A stretch of 64,000 bases of DNA from DATFQE01 sp963733845 (GCA_963733845.1 CAVTEM010000004.1:124001-188000); one strand, 5' to 3'. Shown: positions 26,041-35,214, numbered from the stretch's first letter. Numbers and translations are program-made. Notes: a model not told the origin generated them from the letters alone.

Positions 26041-26934
26041 ATGTCCCGCCGAGGCGCGGTCCTGTTCGCCGCGATGTGCGTCATCTGGGGCATCCCCTAC
26101 CTGCTGATCAAAGTCGCTGTGGAGGACCTCAGCCCGGCGATGCTCGTCCTCGGACGGACGACGATCGCTGTGCTCCTCCTGCTGCCGATCGCCGCCCTTC
26201 GCCGCGAGCTTCGTCCTGTGCTGCCGTACTGGCTGCCGCTGCTCGTCTTCGCGGCGATCGAGATCGCGCTGCCCTGGTTGCTGCTGGGTGCGGCGGAGAC
26301 GGAGATCTCGAGCTCGCTGACTGCGCTGCTGATCGCGGCGGTCCCACTCGTCGCCACCGTGATCGCCCTCACGACGGGGAGCCGCGAGCGGCCGGGCCTG
26401 CAGACCGGGCTCGGGCTCCTGCTCGGCATCGTCGGCGTGGGCGCGATCGTGGGGGTGAGCGTCGAGGGCGCCAGTCTCGTCCCGATCGCCCAGGTCGCAA
26501 CCGTCGCCGTCTGCTACGCGGTCGGGCCCGTGATCCTGCAGCGCTGGCTGTCGGAGCCGCCCGCGCTGGGCGTGATCACGGCCTCGCTGGCGGTGACCGC
26601 GGTGGCGTACGTGCCGATCGCGCTGGTCTCGCCGGGCTCGGCGCCGTCGGCCACGTCCGCCCTCGCGGTGGTCGCGCTGGCCGTGGTGTGCACCGCGCTC
26701 GCCTTCCTCGTCTTCTTCGCGCTGATCGCGGAGATCGGGCCGGTGCGCGCGACCGTGATCACCTACGTGAACCCGGCCGTGGCCGCCGTGCTCGGAGTGG
26801 CGATCCTGGGCGAGGACTTCACCCTCGGGATGGGCGTCGGGTTCGTGCTGGTGCTCGCCGGGTCGGTGCTCGCGACGAGGCCCGGCCGGCCGCGGGAGCG
26901 GTCGCGCGCTCCGGCGCTGGAGGCTGCGCCCTAG
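26041..26934 (+). CDS. EamA/DMT-family transporter
   Basis: A 297-residue protein with ten hydrophobic helices in two EamA repeats, typical of drug/metabolite exporters (RGAVLFAAMCVIWGIPYLLIKVA in the first helix, ATVITYVNPAVAAVLGV in the second repeat). ATG 26041 has GGGAG five to six bases upstream; ATG 26029 is an alternative because TAGCGT lies 9 bases before it. Its stop overlaps the convergent kinase by four bases. Substrate unknown. Confidence 0.9.
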   Translation: MSRRGAVLFAAMCVIWGIPYLLIKVAVEDLSPAMLVLGRTTIAVLLLLPIAALRRELRPVLPYWLPLLVFAAIEIALPWLLLGAAETEISSSLTALLIAAVPLVATVIALTTGSRERPGLQTGLGLLLGIVGVGAIVGVSVEGASLVPIAQVATVAVCYAVGPVILQRWLSEPPALGVITASLAVTAVAYVPIALVSPGSAPSATSALAVVALAVVCTALAFLVFFALIAEIGPVRATVITYVNPAVAAVLGVAILGEDFTLGMGVGFVLVLAGSVLATRPGRPRERSRAPALEAAP

Positions 26935-27761
26935 GCCACTCTCCGCGCGGGGAGGACGAGCTGGAAGCGGGCGCCGCCCTCGGCCGTGGGCTCGTACAGG
27001 ATCTGGCCGCCGTTCGCCTGGGCGTAGGACTGCGCGATCGAGAGGCCGAGGCCGGAGCCCTGCGCGTCCTCGCCCCGGGAGAAGCGTTGGAAGAGCCGGG
27101 GGACGAGCTCCTCGGGGACGCCGTCCCCGCCGTCGGCGACCGTGACCCGGAAGTGGCGGTCGGTCTGCTCGGCTCGGATCTCGATCGGCGTGCGCCCGTA
27201 GCGGATCGCGTTCGTGATCAGGTTGGCGACGATGCGATCGAAAGCCGTCCGGTCGGCCAGGACCTCGAGGTCGTCCTGCACCGTCAGCTCGACGGCTGCA
27301 GCGTGACTGCCGGCCACGCTCTCGACCACGTCCTCCAGCCGCTCGCGGACGGGTAGCGGCTCGGGGGAGCCGGGAGCGGCGCTCGCCTCCAGGCGTGAAA
27401 GGTCGAGCAGCTGGTCGATCAGCAGGTTCAGGCGCTCGGCCTGGCCGTGTAGGACCTCGTGTAGGTCGGCCAGGTCCTCACGGGTGAGCTGGCCGCCACG
27501 GTGCTTCAGGGTTGCTGCGAAGCCGTAGATGACGGCCGCCGGCGCACGCAGCTCGTGCGAGGCGAGCGCGATGAAGCCGTCCTTCAGCCCGGCCTCCCGC
27601 CTCAGCTCGGCGTTCTCCCCGCGCAGGCGGACAAGCCGGCCGAGGCCGGTCCGGGTGCGGACGCTTCCCCAGCCCCGCGCGAGCAGACCCCGCACGCCTC
27701 CGTGCTCGGGGGTGCCTCCGAGCACGGGGAAGGCCGCAAGCTCTCCTCTCAGCTCGCGCAC
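26931..27761 (-). CDS. Soluble sensor histidine kinase (HisKA)
   Basis: A 276-residue kinase core without a sensor domain: a short coiled region (LVRLRGENAELRREAGLKD), the H-box FIALASHELRAPAAVIYGF, N-box NLITNAIRYG, G1 VADGGDGVP, F-box LFQRFSRGE and G2 GSGLGLSIAQ. GTG 27761 is chosen from the GGAGAGG just upstream and because longer readings run antisense through selA. No response regulator is adjacent. A 10-bp inverted repeat lies inside its 5' coding part (27700-27727). Confidence 0.85.
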   Translation of the reverse strand: MRELRGELAAFPVLGGTPEHGGVRGLLARGWGSVRTRTGLGRLVRLRGENAELRREAGLKDGFIALASHELRAPAAVIYGFAATLKHRGGQLTREDLADLHEVLHGQAERLNLLIDQLLDLSRLEASAAPGSPEPLPVRERLEDVVESVAGSHAAAVELTVQDDLEVLADRTAFDRIVANLITNAIRYGRTPIEIRAEQTDRHFRVTVADGGDGVPEELVPRLFQRFSRGEDAQGSGLGLSIAQSYAQANGGQILYEPTAEGGARFQLVLPARRVA

Positions 27762-27830
27762 TACCTCTCCACTACCGGTCTCGTGCGAGTTCCAAACGTG
27801 ATGAGGGGCCGCCGTAGACTCCCTCGTGCC

Positions 27831-29144
27831 GTGAACCTGCGCGACCTGCCCTCGGTGGACGAGCTGGCCGGCCACGAGTCGCTGCAGGGCGCTCCGCGCG
27901 CTCTGGCGGTGCAGGCTGCCCGGGCTGCGCTCGCGGGGGCGCGCGAGGAGATCCGCGCCGGGCACGATCCCGGCGACCTCGCGGCCCGCGCAGCAACCGA
28001 GCTCGAGGCGGCCTCCCGGCCCAGGCTGCGGCGCGTGCTGAACGCCACCGGCGTGATCGTCCACACGAACCTGGGACGCGCTCCGCTCGCTCGAGCCGCC
28101 GCCCAGCGCGCGGCCGAGATCGGCGGCTCCTACTCGAACCTCGAGCTCGAGCTCGCCGCGGGTGCGCGCGGCTCCCGCCAGGACCACACTGCGGCGCTGC
28201 TCCGCCGGCTGACGGGGGCGGAGGCCGCGCTCGTCGTCAACAACAACGCGGCCGCCGTCCTGCTCGCCCTGGCCGCCCTCGCCGAGGGTCGCGAGGTGGT
28301 CGTCTCCCGCGGCGAGCTGATCGAGATCGGCGACGGCTTCCGCATTCCCGATGTGCTCGCGCGCTCCGGCGCGCGGCTCGTCGAGGTCGGGACGACGAAC
28401 CGCACGCGGGCGGCGGACTACGCCGCGGCCGTCGGGCCGGAGACCGCGCTCCTCCTCCGAGTCCACCAGTCGAACTTCCGCGTCGTCGGCTTCACGGAGC
28501 GGCCGTCGACGTCGGCTCTCGCGGACGTGGCCCGGCAGGCCGGTATCCCCCTCGTGGACGACCTTGGTTCGGGCGCTCTCGGGGTAAGTAACAGTCTGTT
28601 ACTTGCCGAGGAGCCCTCGCCCCGAGCGGCCCTGTCCGAAGGGGCCGACCTCGTCTGCTTCTCGGGGGACAAGCTGCTCGGCGGGCCGCAGGCTGGGATC
28701 GTCGTCGGGCGCGCCGACCTCGTCGAGCGGCTCCGCCGCCACCCGCTCCAGCGCGCGCTGCGCGCGGACAAGCTGACCCTCGCCGCGCTCGAGGGGACGC
28801 TCGCGCTCCACCTCGATCCGGAGCGCGCACGGCGCGAGCTCCCGGTTCTGCGCATGCTCGACGAGCCGGCCGAGGCCGTCCGCGCCCGGGCGGAGAGGCT
28901 GGCCGCCGCGGTCGGAGGCGAGGTCGAGCGGACCGTGGCTCGCGTCGGTGGGGGCGCGCTGCCGCTCTCGGAGCTCGAGAGCTTCGCCTGTGCGGTCGAG
29001 GAGGAGCTGGCCGCGCGGCTGCGGGAGGGCGAGCCGCCGGTGGTCGCGATCGTCCGGGACGGTCGCACGCTGCTGGACTGCCGCACGCTCTCGGACGCCG
29101 AGGCCGACGAGGTCGTTGCAGCGGTGGCCGCCGCTCGCCGGTGA
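27831..29144 (+). CDS. selA: L-seryl-tRNA(Sec) selenium transferase
   Basis: SelA converts seryl-tRNA(Sec) to selenocysteyl-tRNA(Sec) with PLP. It is recognisable by LPSVDELAGH at the N-terminus, RVLNATGVIVHTNLGRAPL, AALVVNNNAAAVLLAL, GTTNRT, LLRVHQSNFRVVGFTE, VDDLGSGAL and the PLP-lysine motif FSGDKLLGGPQAG. About 437 residues, normal length. GTG 27831 is favoured because TAGACT lies 10 bases upstream; ATG 27801 is an in-frame alternative. selB follows after 37 bases. A 19-bp palindrome sits inside the gene (28586-28604). Confidence 0.93.
   Translation: MNLRDLPSVDELAGHESLQGAPRALAVQAARAALAGAREEIRAGHDPGDLAARAATELEAASRPRLRRVLNATGVIVHTNLGRAPLARAAAQRAAEIGGSYSNLELELAAGARGSRQDHTAALLRRLTGAEAALVVNNNAAAVLLALAALAEGREVVVSRGELIEIGDGFRIPDVLARSGARLVEVGTTNRTRAADYAAAVGPETALLLRVHQSNFRVVGFTERPSTSALADVARQAGIPLVDDLGSGALGVSNSLLLAEEPSPRAALSEGADLVCFSGDKLLGGPQAGIVVGRADLVERLRRHPLQRALRADKLTLAALEGTLALHLDPERARRELPVLRMLDEPAEAVRARAERLAAAVGGEVERTVARVGGGALPLSELESFACAVEEELAARLREGEPPVVAIVRDGRTLLDCRTLSDAEADEVVAAVAAARR
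28586..28604. repeat. Perfect 19-bp AT-rich palindrome within selA
   Basis: AAGTAACAG-T-CTGTTACTT is perfectly symmetric around one base, in a gene that is otherwise very GC-rich. It encodes the variable turn VSNSLLL between two conserved SelA motifs. It is unlike the surrounding codon usage, so it may be an iterated palindrome or a protein-binding site. Confidence 0.6.
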
Positions 29145-29181
29145 GCGGCCCGGCCCTGCAGGTGGTCTCTCGGAAGGCGCG

Positions 29182-30555
29182 ATGCCGCTGACGGTCGGCA
29201 CGGCCGGCCACGTCGACCACGGCAAGACGTGGCTCGTCCGGGCGCTGACCGGCAAGGACACCGACCGGCTGCCCGAGGAGCAGCGGCGCGGGATCTCGAT
29301 CGAGCTCGGCTACGCGCCGCTCGAGCTGCCGGGCGGCCTGCGGCTCTCGCTGATCGACGTCCCGGGCCACGAGCGCTTCGTCCGCACGATGGTCGCCGGG
29401 GCCACCGGGATCGACCTCTTCCTCCTGGTCGTCGACGCCCGCGAGGGCGCCAGGGCGCAGACGCACGAGCACCTGGCGATCCTGCGCCTGCTCGGAATCG
29501 CCGGCGGCGTGGTCGCGATCACGAAGGCGGACACAGCCGACCCGGGCCCAGCGCTGGTCGAAGCCCGCGAGCTCGTGCCCGAGGCGGAGGCGGTGGCGGT
29601 CAGCGCCAGGACGGGCGCAGGGCTGGACGAGCTGCGCGCCGCTCTCGCCCGGGCCGCCGCGAGCGTGCAGCCGCGCGTGCGAACGGGGCCGACGCGCCTC
29701 TTCGTCGATCGCGTCTTCACGCTCCGCGGGATCGGCACGGTCGCCACCGGCACGCTCTGGTCCGGATCGGTGGGAGCGGGCGACGAGCTGCGGGCCGAGC
29801 CGGCGGGGCTCGAGCTGCGGGTGCGAAGCGTGCAGGTACACGACCGGCCGGTCGAGCGGGCCGAGGCGGGACAGCGCGTCGCCGTCGCGCTCACCGGCGC
29901 CGACCGCGCCCGGCTCGGGCGCGGGCTCGCACTGGTCGAGCCAGGCGCCTACCAGCCCGCGTACCGCCTCGACGTCGAGCTCGAGGAGCTGGCTCCGGTT
30001 CCGGCGCGCGTGCGGGCGCACCACGGCACCACCGACACCGGCGCCCGCGTCGTGCGCGTGGACGGGCGTGCCCAGCTGCGGCTTTCGGACCCGGTGGTCG
30101 CGTCACCGGGCGACCGGATCGTGCTTCGGGCCGGGACGACCGTGGCCGGGGCCCTGGTGCTCAAGCCGATCCCGCGCGGCCGTCCCAGGCCCCCGGACCC
30201 CGAGCCTCCCGTTCCGGAGCCGGCGCCGATCGACACCGCCGAGGTCGAACGTGAGCTCGCCGCCGCCGCCGGCGCGCCCTTCCGGGTCGCAGACGGCCGC
30301 GCCGCCGCCGAGCTCGAACGGCAGGGGCGGCTCGTACGCGTGGGCGACGGCTTCGCGCTGGAGCGCGGCGCCTACGAGCGCGCGCGCGAGCTCGTCGTGT
30401 CCGAGTGCGAGCGCGCCGGAACGATCACCCTCGCGCGGGCGCGGGATCTGCTGGGTGAGTCACGCCGGAACGCCCAGCTCGTGCTCGAGCGCCTGGACGG
30501 CGACGGCGTCACCCTGCGCGTCGGTGACGCCCGTCGGCTCAGGCGTCGCCCTTAG
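29182..30555 (+). CDS. selB: Selenocysteine-specific elongation factor SelB
   Basis: A GTPase that delivers Sec-tRNA to UGA codons marked by a SECIS hairpin. G1 is GHVDHGKT, the switch region has RRGISIELGYAPL, G3 is DVPGHE and G4 is TKAD. Two beta-barrel domains follow (VFTLRGIGTVATGTL, RLDVELEELAPVP), then winged-helix sequence near the end (ARDLLGESRRNAQLVLERLD). At 457 residues it is shorter than E. coli SelB (614), so it has fewer winged-helix repeats. GGAAGG lies four bases before ATG 29182. Confidence 0.93.
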   Translation: MPLTVGTAGHVDHGKTWLVRALTGKDTDRLPEEQRRGISIELGYAPLELPGGLRLSLIDVPGHERFVRTMVAGATGIDLFLLVVDAREGARAQTHEHLAILRLLGIAGGVVAITKADTADPGPALVEARELVPEAEAVAVSARTGAGLDELRAALARAAASVQPRVRTGPTRLFVDRVFTLRGIGTVATGTLWSGSVGAGDELRAEPAGLELRVRSVQVHDRPVERAEAGQRVAVALTGADRARLGRGLALVEPGAYQPAYRLDVELEELAPVPARVRAHHGTTDTGARVVRVDGRAQLRLSDPVVASPGDRIVLRAGTTVAGALVLKPIPRGRPRPPDPEPPVPEPAPIDTAEVERELAAAAGAPFRVADGRAAAELERQGRLVRVGDGFALERGAYERARELVVSECERAGTITLARARDLLGESRRNAQLVLERLDGDGVTLRVGDARRLRRRP

Positions 30556-31049
30556 CCGCCCCGAATCCCCCTGACGACGATGTCGCCCTGCACGCGCTGG
30601 GCGGCACGGGCGGGCATGATCGGCTCGGGGCACTGATTCGGCGGGACCCGGAAGCCCTGCAGGCGGCTGATCCGGTCCGCGGTGCCGCTGCTCGCGTTGT
30701 CCTCCACGTAGATCAGGACGCCTCCGGCGGGGCGGCCCGCGCGAAGCGCCGGTCCGCCGAGCACGGCCCGGTTCTCGGCGATGCGCAGGCAGGTCACCTG
30801 GACCGACCAGCGGACCGCCCTCGCAACCCGAGGCTCGAAGGTGGCCCGGCCGAACGCGGCCTTCGATTCCCTGCCCCCGATCCGCACGTTGATCTCGAAA
30901 CGGTGGAGCGGCGTCGTTCCCTTGCCGGTCACGATGCTGGGCCCCGGGATCGGCAACGGCGGCGGATCCTGCGCGGCCGCAGAGCCCTGCAACGCGACGG
31001 CGGCGGCCGCCGCGGCGAGCCCCAGGCCGAGCGACAGCATGAGTCTCAT
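30552..31049 (-). CDS. Secreted hypothetical protein
   Basis: A 165-residue protein with a signal peptide (MRLMLSLGLGLAAAAAAVAL, cleaved after AAAQ-type sequence), a Pro-rich linker and a compact domain with two cysteines (VTCLRIAE and PNQCPEP). ATG 31049 has a GGGGG eight bases upstream; ATG 31055 is an alternative. Its stop overlaps the convergent selB stop. Secretion is supported by the signal sequence; the family is not recognised. Confidence 0.65.
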   Translation of the reverse strand: MRLMLSLGLGLAAAAAAVALQGSAAAQDPPPLPIPGPSIVTGKGTTPLHRFEINVRIGGRESKAAFGRATFEPRVARAVRWSVQVTCLRIAENRAVLGGPALRAGRPAGGVLIYVEDNASSGTADRISRLQGFRVPPNQCPEPIMPARAAQRVQGDIVVRGIRGG

Positions 31050-31093
31050 CGGCATTACCCCCTGATTCTGGCTGTTCCCCGGGACCCCGCTTC

Positions 31094-31645
31094 CTAAGCC
31101 TCGCCGGTCGCGCTCGGACTGAGCTTCACCTCGAACCGGCAGGACGGGTCGCCGCGGCGCATGCACGTCACCTCGTCGATCTGCGCGGTCTCCCCGTAGT
31201 GGCGCGCGGTCCCCTCGGCCAACCCGCGCAGCAGCACGCAGAGCTGTCTCGGAGACGAGTAGTCGATCGCGACCCCGTCGGCGCCGAGCTCGGAGACGCG
31301 CAGCTCCGGCGGGGTCGCGTTCGGGATCGTGGCGCGGACGAGCTCGTGGATCCTGACCTCGACGGTGAGCAGGAAGTCGCGGGCCGAGGGCGCGGCCGCG
31401 AAGAAGGCCGGGTACAGCTTGGTGAAGGTGGTCGAGCCCGTGAAGAAGCCGAAGTCGTGCACCACATCCTCGACGTCGCGGCCGGTGGTCTCGGCTGAGC
31501 GGGCGACGAGGGCCATCAACCGCTCGTCCGGGTATGCCTCGCTGAGCAGATAGATCGGCTCCTCGGCGAACACCTCCCGCGCGAGCTCGGCTCCGTGCTC
31601 CTCCGTGAGGTAGTCGCGGAAGCTGGTGAAGATCAGGCCGTGCAA
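31094..31645 (-). CDS. H-NOX (HNOB) haem-binding gas sensor
   Basis: A 183-residue stand-alone H-NOX domain. It starts MHGLIFTSFRDYL from TTG 31645. The proximal haem ligand is His100 in VRIHELV, and the propionate-binding Tyr-x-Ser-x-Arg motif is YSSPR (129-133). The conserved AYPDERLMALV and FGFFTG segments are present, and the C-terminus has a CRFEV strand. Such proteins bind NO or O2 and usually signal to a kinase or cyclase partner; none is adjacent, although a soluble histidine kinase is at 26931. A TAAGAT hexamer lies 10 bases before the start. Confidence 0.87.
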   Translation of the reverse strand: MHGLIFTSFRDYLTEEHGAELAREVFAEEPIYLLSEAYPDERLMALVARSAETTGRDVEDVVHDFGFFTGSTTFTKLYPAFFAAAPSARDFLLTVEVRIHELVRATIPNATPPELRVSELGADGVAIDYSSPRQLCVLLRGLAEGTARHYGETAQIDEVTCMRRGDPSCRFEVKLSPSATGEA

Positions 31646-31655
31646 GGGAGGCCCG

Positions 31656-31683
31656 ATCTTACGGTGACCGCTCGGCTTAGGCT
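31656..31683. promoter_or_regulatory. Divergent -10 elements for the H-NOX gene and selC
   Basis: TAAGAT on the minus strand (31661-31656) precedes the H-NOX start by 10 bases. TAGGCT on the plus strand (31678-31683) ends exactly 7 bases before the first base of tRNA-Sec, so transcription would begin at the mature 5' end. No good -35 is visible for either. Confidence 0.45.
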
Positions 31684-31690
31684 TCGACCC

Positions 31691-31782
31691 GGAGCGGCAG
31701 GGCCCGGTGGCCCAGCGCGTCTTCAAAACGCGTGAGGTCTGGTAGCCCCAGGCTGGGTAGGTTCGACTCCTGCGCCGCTCCG
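31691..31782 (+). tRNA. selC: tRNA-Sec (anticodon TCA)
   Basis: The acceptor stem GGAGCGGC (31691-31698) pairs with GCCGCTCC (31774-31781), an eight-pair stem typical of selenocysteine tRNA. The anticodon loop CTTCAAA carries TCA (31723-31725), a long variable arm follows (GGTCTGGTAGCCCCAGGCTGG region), and the T loop is GGTTCGACTCC. G at 31782 is the discriminator base. With selA and selB nearby this completes three of the four bacterial selenocysteine genes; selD is not in the window. Confidence 0.95.
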
Positions 31783-31785
31783 CTG

Positions 31786-34700
31786 CTACCGGACCCAGAA
31801 CTGCGCGAACAGCGGCCCCCACAGATGGTGGTGCTGGTAGTTGCCCACGCGCTTCGACACGAAGTCGCCGCCGTACGGGGTGTAGAGGAAGATCCACGGT
31901 GCCAGGTCGGTGAGGTCGCGATCGAGCGCGGCCCACGACTCGTTGGCGGCCGCCGGGTCCCGCTCCTGGAGCCGCAGCGCCCGGCGAATCCTCGCGTCGA
32001 CAGCGCCGTTGCAGAAGCGCCCCCAGTTGTTCGGGGACGAGCACGACAGCAGGTTGATGAAGTTCGACGGAGCCGGAGCGTCGGCGAACCAGCCGGTGCC
32101 CACAGCCTGCCAGGACGCTTTCGGCGCCTCGATCGCGGCGAAGTACCTGTCGAAGTCTCCCGCGAAGAGGCGGAGACGAGCGCGGTACCCGAGCGAGTCG
32201 AGCAGCGACTCGAGGTAGCGCCCGGCCGCGCACGCCGAAGTCGCGATGCCACCAGAGCTCGACCTCCGCCCCTTTCGTTCCAGAGGCGCTGATCAACCTC
32301 TTCGCCTTCGCCAGGTCGGGAGCCGTCCAACCCGATGCATCGCTCACGTCGAGCGTATACGGGCAGTAGGGCTTGTACCCCGGGAAGTTCGGCGGGAGAA
32401 CCTGGCACGTCGCCTTCGCCGAGCTCGGGCCGCCGCCGAGCCGGACGACCTTGTTCCGGTCGATCGCGTGGTTGACGGCCCGACGCACGCGGACGTCCCG
32501 GAACGGCCCCCGCTTCGTGTCGACGACGAGGTAGAAGGTTGCCGCGCGCGGCTGAACGTGCAGCTGTGGCCGGTCGGCGGGCGGTAGGGCGACTGGCTCC
32601 CCGAGGGCGGTCGACGCGTAGTCCGCCTTGCCCCGGGCAACGAGCCGCGCCCGCTGCGCCGCGTTCCGGATCAGCCGGAGAACGATCTCGTCGGGAAAGC
32701 CCGCCGGCTGGGCTGCGCTCGACCACTCGCGGAAGCGCGGGTTGCGAACGAGCCTCAGCGAGCCACCTCCGGACACACTCGCGACGCGATACGGGCCGGT
32801 TGCCGGCAGGGGCTTCTGGACGGCCTCGCGCAGCGTCGTTCCTGCCGGAAGGACGTACGCAAACGGCAGCGCCAGCTTGAACAGGAACTCGGGGTCGGGC
32901 GTCGCTAGACGGAACGTCACCGTCCCTGCCCGGTCGTCCGTCACGATGCCGCGTGAGAGGTCGCAACGAGACGGGCGTGCGCTGCAGCGGTCCGCGCCGA
33001 CGATTGCCCGGTATGTCTCGACAGCCACCGGCTGCCGCCGCGGCTTCAGCTTGAAGAGCCGCTCGAACGAGTAGCGAACGTCGCCCGGTCTCACGGAGCG
33101 CCCGTTCGAGTAGGTGACGCCGCGTCGCAACTGGAACGTGTACGCCAGTCTGTCGCCCGAGACCGAGGGAAGCGAGACGGCCAGGTCCGGCACGAGCTCG
33201 GTACCGGCCTGGCCGCCGACCCGCCTCCAGCCCACCAGGCCGTCGTTCGTCAGCGCGAGGATCGACCAGGTCTCAGGTGTATACGCGGTCGCGGTATCGA
33301 CGATGGCGCGGTGCGAGATCCGACAGGAGAACTCGTAGCGTCCCGCCGACGTGCGACGCGCCGCTCGTGCGCAGCCCGACATAGACCTTGGTGTCTCGGG
33401 CCGCAAGCGTGCTCGGCCGACCGCCGAAGTCGATCTTCTTCGTCACGCGTCCGTCGCGCACGTCGATACGCGAGATGGTCCCGGCCAGCCCGTTCGCGAC
33501 CCAGACCGCGTCCCGAGTGACGGCGAGGGCATCCGCGCTGGATCCGACGTCGACGGTCCCCCGGACGTCGCCCGTTCGCGGGTCGACGCGCGAGACCGTG
33601 CCCGAGAGGCTGTTCGCAACCCAGACGGATCCGGCCCCCACGGCGACTCCGACCGGGCCTTCGCCGACGGACGTCCGATCGATGACCTCACCGCTGGTCG
33701 GGCTGAGCTTGACGACGGCCCCCGCCAACTTGCTCGCAACCCAGACGGCGCCTTCGCCGAGCGCGACCGCGCCGGGGTCGGGGCCGGCGGCGAACGTGCG
33801 GAGAACCTTGCCGTCGGACGCGCGGAGCTTGCTGACCGTGTGATCGCTCGTGTTCGCAACCCACACGTGCCGTGCTCCCGCCGCGATTCCCGTCGGTCCG
33901 TTGCCCACGCGAATCGTCTGGACGACGGAGAGCGTCTCCGGGCTGATCTGAGACACGGTGCCGGTCAAGCTGTTGGTCACCCAGACCCAGCCGCCGCCGG
34001 TCGCGATCCCACCGGGAGCGCTCTCGACCGGGATCGTGTCGCGCACGGTGTTCGTCTCCGGATCGACTACGACAACGGTGTTCGAGTCGGCGCTCGCGCT
34101 CCAGACGAAGCCGAGACCGGCGGCCATCGCCGACGGCGGCGCAGGTGCCTCCACGGCTTCGCGGACCGCGCCGGAGCCCGTATCGAGCGTGGCGACGGCG
34201 TTCCCGTCAAGGTCGAGGTGGCTCGGCTCTCCGCCCGCGTCGAGGACGAGCAGGACGCCCACGGCGCCGGCAATCGCCAGGACGAGCGCGCCGACGACCA
34301 CGAGCACCCTGGGATGACGCCTGCCTCGCGGACCGACATCGGCGAGCGGCAAGCCGTTCTGCCTCGCACTCGCAGGCGCGACCTGCAGGATGTCCAGGTA
34401 CGCAGCCTCCGTCTCGGGGGAGGGGTACGCGCCGAGCTCGTCGGCGAGGAAGCGCCGGCAGCCTTCGTACACGCGGAGCGCCTCGGCCGGATCGCCGGAC
34501 GCGGTGTGGGCCTGCATCAGCCGGCGGTAGCCGCTCTCGCGGAACGGCTCCAGCTCGGTCACCTCCTTCGCATGCCGCACGGCCTCGGCGTGGTCGCCGG
34601 CCGCGAACGACGCGTCTCGCAGGCACTCGAGCGAGCGCACGAGGACTTCGCGGAGCTCGCGCCTCCGGTCCTCCACCCAGGCTCCGTCCTCCCCGGCCAG

Positions 34701-35144
34701 GAAGCTTCTCCGAGCGAGCGCGGCTGACACTGTCGCCTGTGAGCGCGCCTCAACGAGGTCGCCCGCGGTAAGTGCCGCTTCGGCTCGCTCGAGCGCCTCG
34801 GTCGCCGCCTCGACGTCGATCCAGCTGCCCTCGGGAAGCGTGAGCTTGTAACACCCGAACGCGCTCGTGAGGGCGGTCGAGCCGTCGATGCCGCACTCCT
34901 CGAGGAGTGCGCGCAGCTTCGTCATGAGCACCCGCAGCGCCTTCTCCCAGGTCGCAGGGAGCTCCTCGCCCCAGAGCAGCTCGGCCAGCTCGTCGCGCGA
35001 AACAGCACGCCCGTTCTGCGCCGCCAGATACGCGAACACGATCCGACCCTGCCGGCCGGGGAAGCGCCGCTCGTCGAGTCGAGCGCCGTTTGCCTCGACG
35101 GCGAGATGGTCCGTCAGGGAGATCCGAACGTTCAGGTGCCGCAA
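31786..35144 (-). CDS. BTAD regulator / TM / beta-propeller / SBP_bac_5 fusion, two frame breaks
   Basis: One protein of about 1,119 residues. Residues 1-100 are an OmpR-like winged helix (GRQGRIVFAYLAAQNGRAVS, ELLWG, LRVLMTKLRALL). Residues 105-255 are a bacterial transcriptional activator domain (BTAD) with TPR-like helices. Residues 278-302 are one TM helix. Residues 310-590 hold six or seven YVTN-type blades (VWVANSLSGTVSRVD and similar). From residue 598 it is an oligopeptide-binding SBP_bac_5 domain (GGTLRVLLSDLAP, ATAYTPETWSILALTNDGLV, LRRGVTYSNGR) ending FAQFWVR. One-base changes near 33308 and 32232 must be read through. TTG 35144 is the start. Topology suggests a DNA-binding domain inside and a ligand sensor outside. 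Confidence 0.8.
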
Positions 35145-35155
35145 CCCTTCTCTCG

Positions 35156-35182
35156 GGACCGCTAGCGGCTAGCTAGCGGTCC
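35156..35182. promoter_or_regulatory. Perfect 11-bp inverted repeat in divergent control region
   Basis: GGACCGCTAGC and GCTAGCGGTCC are exact reverse complements around GGCTA. The site lies 12 bases upstream of the BTAD fusion start and 33 bases upstream of the divergent DUF1059-like gene. It is a strong candidate operator for the fusion protein, controlling itself and the DUF1059/cupin pair. A hairpin role in RNA is less likely at this position. Confidence 0.7.
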
Positions 35183-35214
35183 TCTAACCGCAGGCTCCCA
35201 GTATCGGACGGAAC

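Noticed and set aside
31094..33406. A single 770-codon minus-strand frame joining H-NOX to the peptide-binding domain
   Set aside because: The frame is open only by chance through the antisense of tRNA-Sec. The SBP domain continues in another frame to a stop at 31786, and the H-NOX domain has its own start at 31645 with a -10-like hexamer.
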